Below, piece after piece: positions 40,906 to 49,082 of a DNA stretch of 64,000 nt; position 1 is the first letter of the stretch, and every line of letters starts with the position of its first letter. The translations under genes were made by a program, and so were the position numbers. The notes under the pieces are model-generated. The model ran no database searches. It was not told the origin of the DNA and was given only the letters and a program-made list of their open reading frames with translations. The stretch is from Streptomyces avidinii (lineage in GTDB: Bacteria > Actinomycetota > Actinomycetes > Streptomycetales > Streptomycetaceae), in NCBI RefSeq assembly GCF_014650695.1, contig NZ_BMVL01000006.1:248001-312000 (forward strand), written 5' to 3'.

Positions 40906-41838
40906 TCAGTCCTGGAGGAGCTCCGCGCGCAGGGTGCCCAGGGTGCGGGTGAGCAGGCGGGACACCTGCATCTGGGAGAGGCCGATCTCCTCGCCGATCT
41001 CCGCCTGGGTCATCTCCTGGCCGAAGCGCAGCTCCAGGATGTGGGTGCAGCGTTCGTCCAGGTCGGCGAGCAGGGGCGCGAGCGCCTGCCGGTCCTCGAC
41101 CGCCTCCAGGGCGGGGTCGACGTCGCCCATGGTCTCGGCGAGGCTACGGGTGGCCCGGACGGCCGTGGCCGCCTGGGTGCCGCCGGCCGCGTTGTCCTGG
41201 GGCACGTCGAGGGACTGGGTGGTGTAGCCGTTGGCCGCGACCAGGCCCTGACGGACCTCGTCCTCGGTGAGGTCCAGCCGCTCGGCGAGCTCCGCGGGGG
41301 TCGGCGCGTGGTCCGTCTCGGCGGTCAGCTCCTCCGTGGCCTTGGCGAGCTCCAGGCGCAGCTCCTGAAGGCGGCGCGGAACCCGTACGGCCCAGGTGGT
41401 GTCACGGAAGTGCCGCTTGATCTCGCCCGTGATGTACGGCAGGGCGAGCGTGGTGAGCTGCGTGTTCCGCTCGGGGTCGTAGCGGTCGATGGCCTTGATC
41501 AGGCCGATGATGCCGACCTGGATGATGTCCTCGTTCTCGGGTCCGCCGGGGCGGTCACGGAACGGGCGGGCGGCGAACTGCACCAGTGAGATGTTCATCT
41601 CGATGAGTGTGTTGCGCACGTACTGGTACTCGCGGGTGCCCTCTTCGAGGCTGTGCAGCCGTTCGAAGAAGAGACGTGTCAGCTCCCGGGCATCGCTGGT
41701 CGACAGCTCCCGTGGGCAGGGCACGTCCGGCAGCCCGCCCAGTCCGGGGGCGGCTTCGGCACCTGCGGCACCACCGTTGGTGGCGGTCGTCGGGGTCGTC
41801 GTGGGGGTCATGGCCTCGGCCGTGGCCGTGAAGGACAT
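40906..41838 (-). CDS. SigB/SigF/SigG-family sigma factor (paralog 2)
   Basis: A 310-aa group 3 sigma factor close to paralog 1 (10286): EGTREYQYVRNTLIEMNISL, DIIQVGIIGLIKAIDRYDPE, ITGEIKRHFRDTTWAVRVPR and the region 4 helix-turn-helix MTQAEIGEEIGLSQMQVSRL. The N-terminal 40 residues are Thr/Ala/Gly-rich and disordered. ATG 41838 is preceded by AAGGAGCGAAG. The 171-bp upstream gap shared with the winged-helix gene shows no clear GGGTA-type box, so it may not be autoregulated like paralog 3. It faces an RsbW-like ATPase gene, a probable anti-sigma partner. Confidence 0.92.
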   Translation of the reverse strand: MSFTATAEAMTPTTTPTTATNGGAAGAEAAPGLGGLPDVPCPRELSTSDARELTRLFFERLHSLEEGTREYQYVRNTLIEMNISLVQFAARPFRDRPGGPENEDIIQVGIIGLIKAIDRYDPERNTQLTTLALPYITGEIKRHFRDTTWAVRVPRRLQELRLELAKATEELTAETDHAPTPAELAERLDLTEDEVRQGLVAANGYTTQSLDVPQDNAAGGTQAATAVRATRSLAETMGDVDPALEAVEDRQALAPLLADLDERCTHILELRFGQEMTQAEIGEEIGLSQMQVSRLLTRTLGTLRAELLQD

Positions 41839-42009
41839 CGTCTTCGCTCCTTGGGCACGTGTGCTTGCGGTGCGTCTCGATAGCTCGGGTCGTGCGGAAG
41901 TCTGCCTCCGCTTCCCTGCACCTTGTCGGGGTCGAGGACAGACGTCAAGTAATACCGGAAAAACGGTTCGGGAATTGCTTTTCGTGAGTCATCCCTCAAG
42001 AATGACGGT

Positions 42010-42435
42010 GTGGAGAGCGAGCACACGGGTCACCGCCGCAACGGCTGGACCTTCCTGACGAACCACGCCCGGGTACTGATCGCCATCGCGCGCGACCCGG
42101 GCATCCGTCTGCGCGACATCGCGGTGGACTGCGGTCTCACCGAGCGCACCGTGCAGGCGATCGTCACCGACCTGCAGGCGGACGGGTACCTGACCAGGAC
42201 CCGGGACGGCCGGCGCAACCGCTACGTGGTCGCACCCGGCGCCCGCTTCCGCCACCCGGCGGAGGCCGGCCACGAGATCGCCGGCCTGCTGGCCTATCTG
42301 GCCGGCCCGCTGAGCACACAGCCGACGGTGCCCACCGGCGAGGTGCGAGCCGACCAGGTGCGAGCCGACCAGGTGCGAGCGGGCGACGTGAGAAAAGACA
42401 CGACGGACGACAGCGAGCCCCGCGCCGCGGTGTAG
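42010..42435 (+). CDS. Winged-helix (MarR/ArsR-like) DNA-binding protein
   Basis: A 141-aa protein. Residues about 10-85 form a winged helix: NGWTFLTNHARVLIAIARDP, GIRLRDIAVDCGLTERTVQA (helix-turn-helix), IVTDLQADGYLTRTRDGRRN, RYVV. The C-terminal part is a short helix then a low-complexity tail from tandem 15-bp repeats (unit GTGCGAGCCGACCAG, 42343-42372 plus a partial third copy), giving VRADQVRADQVRAGDVR. No cysteine sensor is seen. Divergent from the sigma gene and possibly its regulator (inference). Confidence 0.83.
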   Translation: MESEHTGHRRNGWTFLTNHARVLIAIARDPGIRLRDIAVDCGLTERTVQAIVTDLQADGYLTRTRDGRRNRYVVAPGARFRHPAEAGHEIAGLLAYLAGPLSTQPTVPTGEVRADQVRADQVRAGDVRKDTTDDSEPRAAV

Positions 42436-42453
42436 CCGCCGCCGGCGCCGGGG

Positions 42454-42918
42454 TCAGCCCCGGTGCGGGCGGGCCCGGAAGCGGGCGCGCGCCCCGGGCA
42501 GGAACATCGGGAACACGGCGGCCGCGGCGAGCAGCTCCGGGAGGCCGGCCAGGGCCGGGCCGATGCCGGGCTGCGTCCCGCTCATGCTCAGGTCGGTGGC
42601 CAGGAACAGCAGACCGCCGGCGCCCACGACACCGAGGACCGTACGGGCCCAGCCGCGGCCGGCCCTCATCCTGACCGCAACGGCCAGCCAGCCGGCCAGC
42701 ATCACGAGCAGGACGCCGCCCGACAGCGCGAGTCGGCGGGCGGCGTCGTCCGCTCCGGCGTAGGCGGTCAGTTCACCCAGGCCGGTGGGCTCGATCACGA
42801 ACGCGCCCAGCACCCAGTCCACGGCGGTCGCGGCGACGGCGGCGAGCGTGAGCCGCCACGCCATCTCGGCCCCCTTCGGGCGCACGCCCTTCGCCTCCCC
42901 GCCCGTGGTGCCGCTCAT
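42454..42918 (-). CDS. Four-helix membrane protein of unknown function
   Basis: A 154-aa hydrophobic protein with transmembrane segments LTLAAVAATAVDWVLGAFVI, LALSGGVLLVMLAGWLAVAV, VLGVVGAGGLLFLATDLSM and PALAGLPELLAAAAVFPMFL and a basic C-terminus. ATG 42918 is supported by GAGGGAGACG; the longer in-frame start at 42933 has none. No family is recognised. Confidence 0.7.
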   Translation of the reverse strand: MSGTTGGEAKGVRPKGAEMAWRLTLAAVAATAVDWVLGAFVIEPTGLGELTAYAGADDAARRLALSGGVLLVMLAGWLAVAVRMRAGRGWARTVLGVVGAGGLLFLATDLSMSGTQPGIGPALAGLPELLAAAAVFPMFLPGARARFRARPHRG

Positions 42919-43072
42919 ACGCGTCTCCCTCACCTACGCCGATGTCCCGTCCGTACGCCCTGAGAGAGGAAGAAGGAAGCCGTCCGGTTCCTCGGATCGA
43001 TCATGCGGTGCGGCGGTACGTCCGGTCGCTGCTGTCGCCCGGCCCGCCCGATGCCACGGGTTGGCCGGGTGC

Positions 43073-43864
43073 TCAGGGCCGCCCCAACACCGGTCGCCCG
43101 AACACCGGTCGCCCGAACACCGGTCGACCGAACCGTACGGGGACCCCCGGCGAATAGAGCACGCTCACCGGCGGCCCCGCCGGGGCGGACAGACCGCCTG
43201 CGGCCACCAGGGTCTCGTCGCAGTCGAGCAGTTCGGCGCGGTGCAGCGGCCAACGGGGGTGCGCGTTCGGGAGGTACACCGGTCGGCCCCGGAACTCCGT
43301 GTGCATGCCCCAGCGAGCGGTCACGAAGTGCTCCAGGTCGGTCGGCTCCGCGACGCGCTCGCCGACCCGGACGGCGATCCGGCTGTGCGCGCCGCGCGGG
43401 CCGGGCCAGCGGCGGCGGCTGGCGTACGTCACCGTATCGCCTTCGTGACGGACCGTCATCCGGGACCACACGTACGGCAGTCGGAAGGCCGTCCGGCCGA
43501 CGGCCACCGGAATCAGCCGGGAGGCGTCCAGCGAGCGGAAGACCACGGCGCGGCAGCCGTCGGCGTCGACCGAGTAGAGGCGGACGTTGGTCTCCGGGAA
43601 GGAGCCCAGGTAAGGAACGCCGGGCAGGCGGAACCAGCCGACCCGGTGCATCCGGAAGGCCACCAGGCCTACGTACGTGACCCCGTCCAGGGTGTCCGGC
43701 ACGGTACCGGCCGGCAGCAACGGGGCGACGTCGGCGGGGTCGGCGGCCCAGTGCAGGAAGGCGAGGTCGAGCCAGGACTGGGTGAGCAGGGGCCGGTCCG
43801 CCGCGTGCGGCGGGTCGGCCGTTATCGGCTCGGGGGCGGCTGCGGGCGGCGGCGTCGGACGCAT
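43073..43864 (-). CDS. DUF2071 (YqjF-like) protein with a repeat-derived C-terminus
   Basis: A 263-aa protein: LLTQSWLDLAFLHWAADPAD, VAPLLPAGTVPDTLDGVTYV, GLVAFRMHRVGWFRLPGVPY, LGSFPETNVRLYSV and VWSRMTVRHEGDTVTYAS define the DUF2071 family (acetoacetate-decarboxylase-like fold, unknown function). After the natural end (VLYSPGVPVRFG) the C-terminus is extended by GRPVFGRPVFGRPVLGRP, encoded by three 15-bp tandem repeats. The start MRPTPPPAAAPEP gives a Pro-rich leader. Confidence 0.85.
   Translation of the reverse strand: MRPTPPPAAAPEPITADPPHAADRPLLTQSWLDLAFLHWAADPADVAPLLPAGTVPDTLDGVTYVGLVAFRMHRVGWFRLPGVPYLGSFPETNVRLYSVDADGCRAVVFRSLDASRLIPVAVGRTAFRLPYVWSRMTVRHEGDTVTYASRRRWPGPRGAHSRIAVRVGERVAEPTDLEHFVTARWGMHTEFRGRPVYLPNAHPRWPLHRAELLDCDETLVAAGGLSAPAGPPVSVLYSPGVPVRFGRPVFGRPVFGRPVLGRP
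43086..43130. repeat. Three tandem 15-bp repeats inside the DUF2071 gene
   Basis: Unit AACACCGGTCGCCCG at 43086-43100, 43101-43115 and, with one substitution, 43116-43130. The repeats stay in frame and code for repeated GRPVF on the minus strand, so copy number changes would alter only the tail length. Confidence 0.9.
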
Positions 43865-44161
43865 GCCGCCAGTATCCCCCTGCGCGTCCATCCCGAGGCG
43901 CTCGTGCCGGCGAGGGTGGTCCGGAGGGCCGGCCCGACTTGCCGGCCGGTGGCTCAGCGCCCTTGCTTTCGGGGAGAGTTGACGGGATGACGCGGCCAGG
44001 GCGCCGACGGCCCGCCCGAAGACGCTCGGCAGACGGTCGCAGGCGTGGCCCGGGCGGGCGGCTCGGCGGCGCCGGTGGCGACGGCAGGGAAGGCGCGCGC
44101 CCGGTGGGGCATCATCTCGGAGGGCCCCAACGGCGGGGCCACCGCGCGAAGGAGGCGACGC

Positions 44162-44557
44162 ATGCTCGAGTGGAAACGGATCAGCCCGGGCATGCGCCCC
44201 GTGCCCACCCCGGCGGCGACCGGATCGGTCTGGGCCGCGGCGGCGGTCGCGGCCGTCGCCCTGGTCGCCGTGCTCAACTTCCTGGACGGCCCCGGCGACC
44301 CACTGATCGACCTCCTGGCGCTCTCCCTCGCCGTGGCGGTGGTGAGCACCGGCGCCCGCCTCACCGCCGCCCCGGGAACGGCCCTGCTCTGCTGGCTCGT
44401 CCTGAACGCCTATGCGAGCGCGCCCATCGGCCGGCTCACCTGGGACGCCCCCTACGACCTCGTACGCCTCGCCTGCCTCCTGGTGGCGGCGGGCACGGGC
44501 ACCGTCGTCGCGCGGCTCACCAACGCGCGCGCCGCGCACCGCCGGCTCACCCCGTAG
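44162..44557 (+). CDS. Small polytopic membrane protein of unknown function
   Basis: A 131-aa protein with a charged N-terminus (MLEWKRISPGMRP) and three or four hydrophobic helices: VWAAAAVAAVALVAVLNFL, LIDLLALSLAVAVVSTGARL, ALLCWLVLNAYA and LVRLACLLVAAGTGTVVARL. A strong AAGGAGG precedes ATG 44162. No family is recognised; membrane-embedded sensor fragments look similar. Its 3' end overlaps the sortase gene by 11 bp. The 297 bp upstream of it contain no recognisable gene. Confidence 0.7.
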   Translation: MLEWKRISPGMRPVPTPAATGSVWAAAAVAAVALVAVLNFLDGPGDPLIDLLALSLAVAVVSTGARLTAAPGTALLCWLVLNAYASAPIGRLTWDAPYDLVRLACLLVAAGTGTVVARLTNARAAHRRLTP

Positions 44558-45248
44558 GAGAGGTCTTGCGCAGGACGCCTATCTTGTCGATGCGGTGCTC
44601 GGGGTTGCCCTGGGGGTCGCTCCAGTAGTTGCCCTCGGCGTGGTCCTCCGGCGTCGCACAGGTCGAGATGGTGATCATGGCCTGGGTGGGTGCCGCCCCC
44701 GGCGCCCCGGGCACCGCGGCGCGCTGTTCGCTCAGCGAGCGCTCCGACCGGAAGGACGTCTTTCGGGTGGCGGTGATCTCGTACGTGTACACCACCTCCC
44801 CCGCGGTCACGAGGACCGTGTCGCCCGGCTTCACGGAGGGCAGATCACCCAGGGGGCCGCCGGCCGACAGACGGTGCGCGGTGACCAGGAAGTTTCCCAC
44901 CTGACCGGGCCCGACCCCGCCCCGCTTCCCGTACGGACTGGCCGCCACGCCGAGGTCCTGGATACGTGTCCCCGGGACGTCGTCGGTGGTGCCCTCGTAC
45001 GGCAGAACGCGCAGCCCGGAGACACCCGCGGAGGGTATGGACAGCGTCGATTCCACGGATGCGGAGGCGGTGGCGACAGCAGGGGTGGGGACTGCGGCGG
45101 GGGTGACCGCCCGAGCGGGCGTGGAGGCCGCGGCAGCGGCGGGAGCCGCCGGGCCGGCGGCGACCGAGGGCGTGCACGCCACCAGCAGGGCGCTCACGGC
45201 ACCGGCGAGCACGGCGGGGACGGCTCGGTACGGGAACGGCAGGGGCAT
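44547..45248 (-). CDS. Class E/F-type sortase, predicted lipoprotein
   Basis: A 233-aa exported cysteine transpeptidase. The N-terminus (AVPAVLAGAVSALLVACTPS) is a lipoprotein signal with lipobox LVAC, followed by an Ala/Thr/Pro linker (to about 75). The sortase barrel contains catalytic His125 (FLVTAHRLSAGGPLGDLPSV), Cys197 (TISTCATPEDHAEGNYW) and Arg in NPEHRIDKIGVL. Class F-like enzymes in actinomycetes have unknown substrates; no sorting-signal protein is adjacent. Divergent from the copper operon across 257 bp. Confidence 0.87.
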   Translation of the reverse strand: MPLPFPYRAVPAVLAGAVSALLVACTPSVAAGPAAPAAAAASTPARAVTPAAVPTPAVATASASVESTLSIPSAGVSGLRVLPYEGTTDDVPGTRIQDLGVAASPYGKRGGVGPGQVGNFLVTAHRLSAGGPLGDLPSVKPGDTVLVTAGEVVYTYEITATRKTSFRSERSLSEQRAAVPGAPGAAPTQAMITISTCATPEDHAEGNYWSDPQGNPEHRIDKIGVLRKTSPTG

Positions 45249-45505
45249 GGGCGTTTTCCGTGTCGGTCGATCGGCCGGGGGATGCGGCAGGCGGGTGAGC
45301 CGATGCGCCCGGCCAGAGTGACATACGGAGCAAGAGGTCCATAAGGGCCCGACGCTGTGACCTCGACGGCACCGCACCGGAAGTCACGGGAACTTCCTTC
45401 CGCCCCGCCACGACTACCTCACCGGACGGAGTGCCGTCCCGGCTCCGGCACAGCATGATCGGCACCCCGTCCGTCTGGAACCGAGGACAAGAATCCGGAG
45501 TGACG

Positions 45506-45763
45506 ATGACGGACCGGCCCCAGTACCCGACCCTTGCGATCACCACCCTGAAGCAGTGGGCTCCGCCCCCGGCTCTCGTCGGCTTCCTGGCACTCCTCAT
45601 ATGCATGTTCGCCGCGGCGTACGCAGTGGGCGCCTCCGCCGGGCCGGTGGCCCCCGGCATGCGGTCCGGCGAGATCGAGAGCCCGGCGTTCGACGGGGAC
45701 CTGAGCCGGCCGCACGGACACAGCGGTGGCGCGAGCGGTACGGGCACGGGCGGCACGCGGTGA
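45506..45763 (+). CDS. Small single-span membrane protein of the copper operon
   Basis: An 85-aa protein with one transmembrane helix (ALVGFLALLICMFAAAYAVG, about 23-42) and an exported tail containing GMRSGE and PHGHSGG, the latter a possible weak metal-binding patch. ATG 45506 is preceded by CCGGAG. Its stop overlaps the GTG of the P-type ATPase (45760-45763), so the two are made together. It may assist the pump or the chaperone (inference). No family can be named. Confidence 0.75.
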   Translation: MTDRPQYPTLAITTLKQWAPPPALVGFLALLICMFAAAYAVGASAGPVAPGMRSGEIESPAFDGDLSRPHGHSGGASGTGTGGTR

Positions 45764-48072
45764 CGGCCGAGCGCACGGAGGCGGGAGCAGAGGCGGAGGC
45801 TGTGGCGGTGGGCACCGATCTGGTCATCGGCGGGATGACCTGTGCGGCCTGTGTGAACCGGGTCGAGAAGAGGCTGGCCAGGATCGAGGGCGTACGCGCC
45901 ACGGTCAACCTGGCCACCGGGCGGGCCCGGGTGAGCCATCCGCCGGAGGTCACCGCGCAGGACCTCGTCGCCGCGGTCGAGAGGGCGGGCTACACCGCCG
46001 AGCTGCCCGCGCCTCCCCGCCCGGTGGAGGACGGGACACCACCGGGCGGGGGCGGCTCCCCCGGCCGGGAGGAGTCGCAGCGGCTGCTGATCACCGCCCT
46101 GCTGTCCGTTCCCGTCCTGATCCTGTCGATGGTGCCCGCCCTGCAGTTCCGCAACTGGCAGTGGCTGTGCTTCGTCCTGGCCGCGCCGGTCGCCGTCTGG
46201 GGCGCGTGGTCGTTCCACTCCCGGGCCCTGCGGGGGCTGCGGCACGCGGCGGCGACGATGGACACCCTGGTGTCGCTGGGCGTCGTCGCCTCCTTCTCCT
46301 GGTCGGCGTACGCGCTGTTCCTGGGCGGGGCGGGTGATCCGGGGATGCGGATGCCGTTCAGCCTGCTGCCCTCGGCCGGCGGGGATGTGGCACACATCTA
46401 TCTGGAGGCGGCCGTCGGTGTCCCGCTGTTCGTCCTGACCGGGCGTTTCCTCGAATCCCGGGCCCGCCGCGGCACGGGTGAGGCGCTGCGCTCGCTGGCC
46501 GGGCTGGCGGCCAAGGACGTCACCCTGTGGGAGGACGGCCACGAGCGGCTCCTCCCGATCGGGCAGTTGCGGGCGGGGCAGGAGTTCATCGTCCGGCCGG
46601 GCGAGCGGGTCGCGACGGACGGGGTGGTGGCCACCGGTGGTTCGGCCCTCGACCTCTCCCTGGTCACCGGTGAGAGCGAACCCGTCGAGGTGGGCCCCGG
46701 TGAGGCCGTGGTCGGCGGTGCCGTCAACGAGGGCGGCCTGCTGGTCGTCCGGGCCACCGCGGTCGGCTCGGACACCCAACTCGCCCGCATCACCCGCATG
46801 GTCACCGAGGCCCAGGCCGGAAAGGCACGGGCCCAGCGCCTGGCGGACACGGTGGCCGGTGTCTTCGTCCCGGTGGTGCTGGCCCTGGCCGCGACCGTTC
46901 TCGGCTTCTGGCTCGGTGCCGGGGCCGATCCGCAGGCAGCCGTCACGGCCTGTGTGGCCGTGCTCGTCGTGGCCTGTCCCTGCGCCCTGGGGCTGGCGAC
47001 TCCCACCGCCCTGCTGGCGGCCACGGGCCGGGGCGCGCAGCTCGGTCTGCTGGTCAGCGGCCCTCGGGCGCTGGAGACGCTGCGCCGGGTCGACACCGTG
47101 GTCCTGGACAAGACCGGCACGCTGACGACCGGCCGGATGACCGTCGCGCGCGTCACGCCGGTGCCCGACGGGATCGGCCGGGAGCGGGCCCTGTGGCTGG
47201 CCGCGGCGGTGGAACAGGGTTCCGAGCACCCGCTGGGCCGGGCCGTGGTCGCATACTCCCGGCAGGAGGTGCGCCATCGGCCGCCCGGCGAGGTGAGCGG
47301 GTTCCGGTCCACCGCGGGTATCGGTGTGACCGGGGTGGTGGAGGGGCACCGCGTGGAGGTCCGCGCCGCCGGCGCCGACCTGCATCCGGCGCTGGACCGG
47401 GCGCTGGCCGAGGCGGAGGCGGTTGCCCACACGCCGGTCCTGGTCCGGGTGGACGGCGCCGACCAGGCCCTGATCTCCCTCGGGGACGTCCTGCGCCCGG
47501 GCAGCTACCGGGCCGTCGACCGGTTGCGGCGCCTGGGGGTGGAGCCGGTACTGGCCACGGGCGACCGCCGGGCCACCGCGGCGCGGGTGGCCGCCGCGCT
47601 CGGGATCACTGAGGTGCACGCCCAGTGTTCTCCGGAGGACAAGGCGCGACTGGTGAAGGAGCTGCGCGGGCAGGGGCGCCGGGTCGCGGTGATCGGTGAC
47701 GGGGTGAACGACGCCGGCGCCCTGGCCGGCGCCGACCTCGGGATCGCCATGGGGAGCGGAACGGACGTGGCGATCGGCGCGGCGGACGTCACCCTGGTGC
47801 GCGGCGACATCGAGGCGGTGGCCGACGCCGTCCGGTTGGCGAGGCGGACCCTCGGCACGATCCGGGCCAACCTCGTCTGGGCCTTCGGTTACAACGTCGT
47901 CACCGTGCCGCTCGCCGCGGTGGGGTTGCTCAATCCGATGGTCGCGGCCGTCGCGATGTCGGCGAGTTCCCTGATGGTGGTGGGCAACAGCCTCCGGTTG
48001 CGTACCTGGCAGCCCGCGCCGTACTCCCGCCGGGCGGACACGAGCGGCCGGACGGGAGGTACCGGCCGATGA
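45760..48072 (+). CDS. copA: Copper-translocating P1B-type ATPase
   Basis: A 770-aa heavy-metal ATPase. The N-terminal metal-binding domain has GGMTCAACVNRVEKRL (Cys28, Cys31). Eight transmembrane helices, the CPC motif (Cys406-Pro-Cys408, VACPCALGLATP), the phosphorylation motif DKTGTLTTG (Asp450), the HP motif SEHPLGRAV and the hinge GDGVNDAGAL are all present, with the Cu(I) signature (YN..., M..SS) in the last helices (GYNVVTVPLAAVGLLNP, MSASSLMVVGNS). It exports Cu(I) from the cytoplasm. Middle gene of a three-gene overlapping operon. No CsoR or CopZ gene is adjacent. Confidence 0.93.
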   Translation: MTAERTEAGAEAEAVAVGTDLVIGGMTCAACVNRVEKRLARIEGVRATVNLATGRARVSHPPEVTAQDLVAAVERAGYTAELPAPPRPVEDGTPPGGGGSPGREESQRLLITALLSVPVLILSMVPALQFRNWQWLCFVLAAPVAVWGAWSFHSRALRGLRHAAATMDTLVSLGVVASFSWSAYALFLGGAGDPGMRMPFSLLPSAGGDVAHIYLEAAVGVPLFVLTGRFLESRARRGTGEALRSLAGLAAKDVTLWEDGHERLLPIGQLRAGQEFIVRPGERVATDGVVATGGSALDLSLVTGESEPVEVGPGEAVVGGAVNEGGLLVVRATAVGSDTQLARITRMVTEAQAGKARAQRLADTVAGVFVPVVLALAATVLGFWLGAGADPQAAVTACVAVLVVACPCALGLATPTALLAATGRGAQLGLLVSGPRALETLRRVDTVVLDKTGTLTTGRMTVARVTPVPDGIGRERALWLAAAVEQGSEHPLGRAVVAYSRQEVRHRPPGEVSGFRSTAGIGVTGVVEGHRVEVRAAGADLHPALDRALAEAEAVAHTPVLVRVDGADQALISLGDVLRPGSYRAVDRLRRLGVEPVLATGDRRATAARVAAALGITEVHAQCSPEDKARLVKELRGQGRRVAVIGDGVNDAGALAGADLGIAMGSGTDVAIGAADVTLVRGDIEAVADAVRLARRTLGTIRANLVWAFGYNVVTVPLAAVGLLNPMVAAVAMSASSLMVVGNSLRLRTWQPAPYSRRADTSGRTGGTGR

Positions 48073-48596
48073 CCCGGTCACCTTCGGAGCAGGACCCGGG
48101 CCGTTGGCGCCCGACCGGTCGGCGCGTGCGCGAGGGGGTGCGCGCCGCGGCCGTCCCGGTGGTCGCCTGGGCGGTGGCGCTGGCGGGCCTGACGATCTGG
48201 ACCGCGTCCGGCGCGGCGGGCAGCCCGCCGCGGATCGCGGCCGGCAACGGCCGCGTCTTCCTCCCGTACGGCAACAGCCGTGACACGGCAGCCTTCTTCG
48301 ACATCACCAACATCGGTGGAGCGGAGGACCAGTTGACGGGGGTGACGTCACCGGACATCGAGAAGGCACTGCTGAGCCGGCACCGGAGCTCCGGCTTCGG
48401 GGCGGACACCATGGAGATGACGGGATCGGTGCGGATCTCCGCGGGCGGAACGCTCGCCATGTCCCCCTTCGACGTGAGCGTCATGGCGCGAACGAGGACC
48501 GGCTGGGAGGCGGGCGACACGGTGCCGTTCGTCCTCCACTTCCGGCACAGCGCGCCGGTGAAGGTGTTTGCGGTGGTCGTCCGCCCCGGTGGCTGA
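48069..48596 (+). CDS. PCu(A)C-like periplasmic copper chaperone, membrane-anchored
   Basis: A 175-aa protein overlapping the ATPase stop as ATGA. One N-terminal helix (AAAVPVVAWAVALAGLTIWT) anchors a cupredoxin-like PCu(A)C fold: YGNSRDTAAFFDITNIGGAE, DQLTGVTSPDIEKALLSRH, TMEMTGSVRISAGGTLAMSP and VPFVLHFRHSAPVKVFAVV. The methionines and histidines (MEM, SRH) approximate the copper site H(M)X-MX-HXM, although not all positions are canonical. It would receive Cu(I) outside the cell or deliver it to oxidases. It completes the copper operon. Confidence 0.82.
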   Translation: MTRSPSEQDPGRWRPTGRRVREGVRAAAVPVVAWAVALAGLTIWTASGAAGSPPRIAAGNGRVFLPYGNSRDTAAFFDITNIGGAEDQLTGVTSPDIEKALLSRHRSSGFGADTMEMTGSVRISAGGTLAMSPFDVSVMARTRTGWEAGDTVPFVLHFRHSAPVKVFAVVVRPGG

Positions 48597-48656
48597 GGTA
48601 CGGCGGACTCGGGCCCGCCGACGTACGTCGGCCTCCCGGTCCGTACCGGCCGGTCC

Positions 48657-48681
48657 GCATCAACCCGGGCCGGCCGGGTAG
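48657..48681 (+). promoter_or_regulatory. SigB-class promoter candidate
   Basis: GCAT (48657-48660), a 15-nt spacer and GGGTAG (48676-48681), the same form as at 16390. The next gene start is GTG 48727 of the Pro-rich protein. Confidence 0.36.
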
Positions 48682-48726
48682 CCGCGCAAGGAGCGAACGG
48701 CCCCCATACGAGCCGAGGTGACGACT

Positions 48727-48966
48727 GTGCCCATCCGTCCCGACGACCCCGTACCGCCCAATCCCACGCCGGCTCCCGGACCCGGCCCCGGGCCTGCACC
48801 CGGTCCGCTGCCGGGGCCCGTGCCCGCCCCGGGCCCCGATCCGGTACCGCCGGCGCCGCCCCAGCCCGAGCCCGATCCGCAGCCGACGCCCGCCCCGGGG
48901 CCCGATCCGCATCCGCAGCCCGGCCCCCTGCCCGGGCCGGTGCCGGCTCCCGAGCCCATCACCTGA
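48727..48966 (+). CDS. Small Pro-rich protein (paralog 1)
   Basis: A 79-aa protein almost entirely of Pro, Gly, Ala, Asp and Glu in a PxP pattern (PNPTPAPGPGPGPAPGP, PQPEPDPQPTPAP). It is probably disordered. GTG 48727 is preferred over GTG 48718 because GAGGTGA lies at proper spacing. A similar protein is encoded at 53997-54176 on the other strand. Low complexity makes coding status uncertain, but the start signals and the SigB-class promoter support it. Confidence 0.55.
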   Translation: MPIRPDDPVPPNPTPAPGPGPGPAPGPLPGPVPAPGPDPVPPAPPQPEPDPQPTPAPGPDPHPQPGPLPGPVPAPEPIT

Positions 48967-49082
48967 CGCCAGGCCTGCGGGGCCGGCGGCTCCCGGGAGG
49001 TTTCAAAGGCGCGGTCCGGGCTAGCAGCAGCCCATGACGAGACGGCAGGGAAACGATCCCGGCCAGCGTCCGGAGGCACATC

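Noticed and set aside
42454..42933. Start at 42933 for the four-helix protein
   Set aside because: No ribosome-binding site; GAGGGAGACG fits ATG 42918.
43865..44161. Gene in the gap between DUF2071 and the small membrane protein
   Set aside because: Open frames exist but show no start signal, family motif or consistent codon bias.
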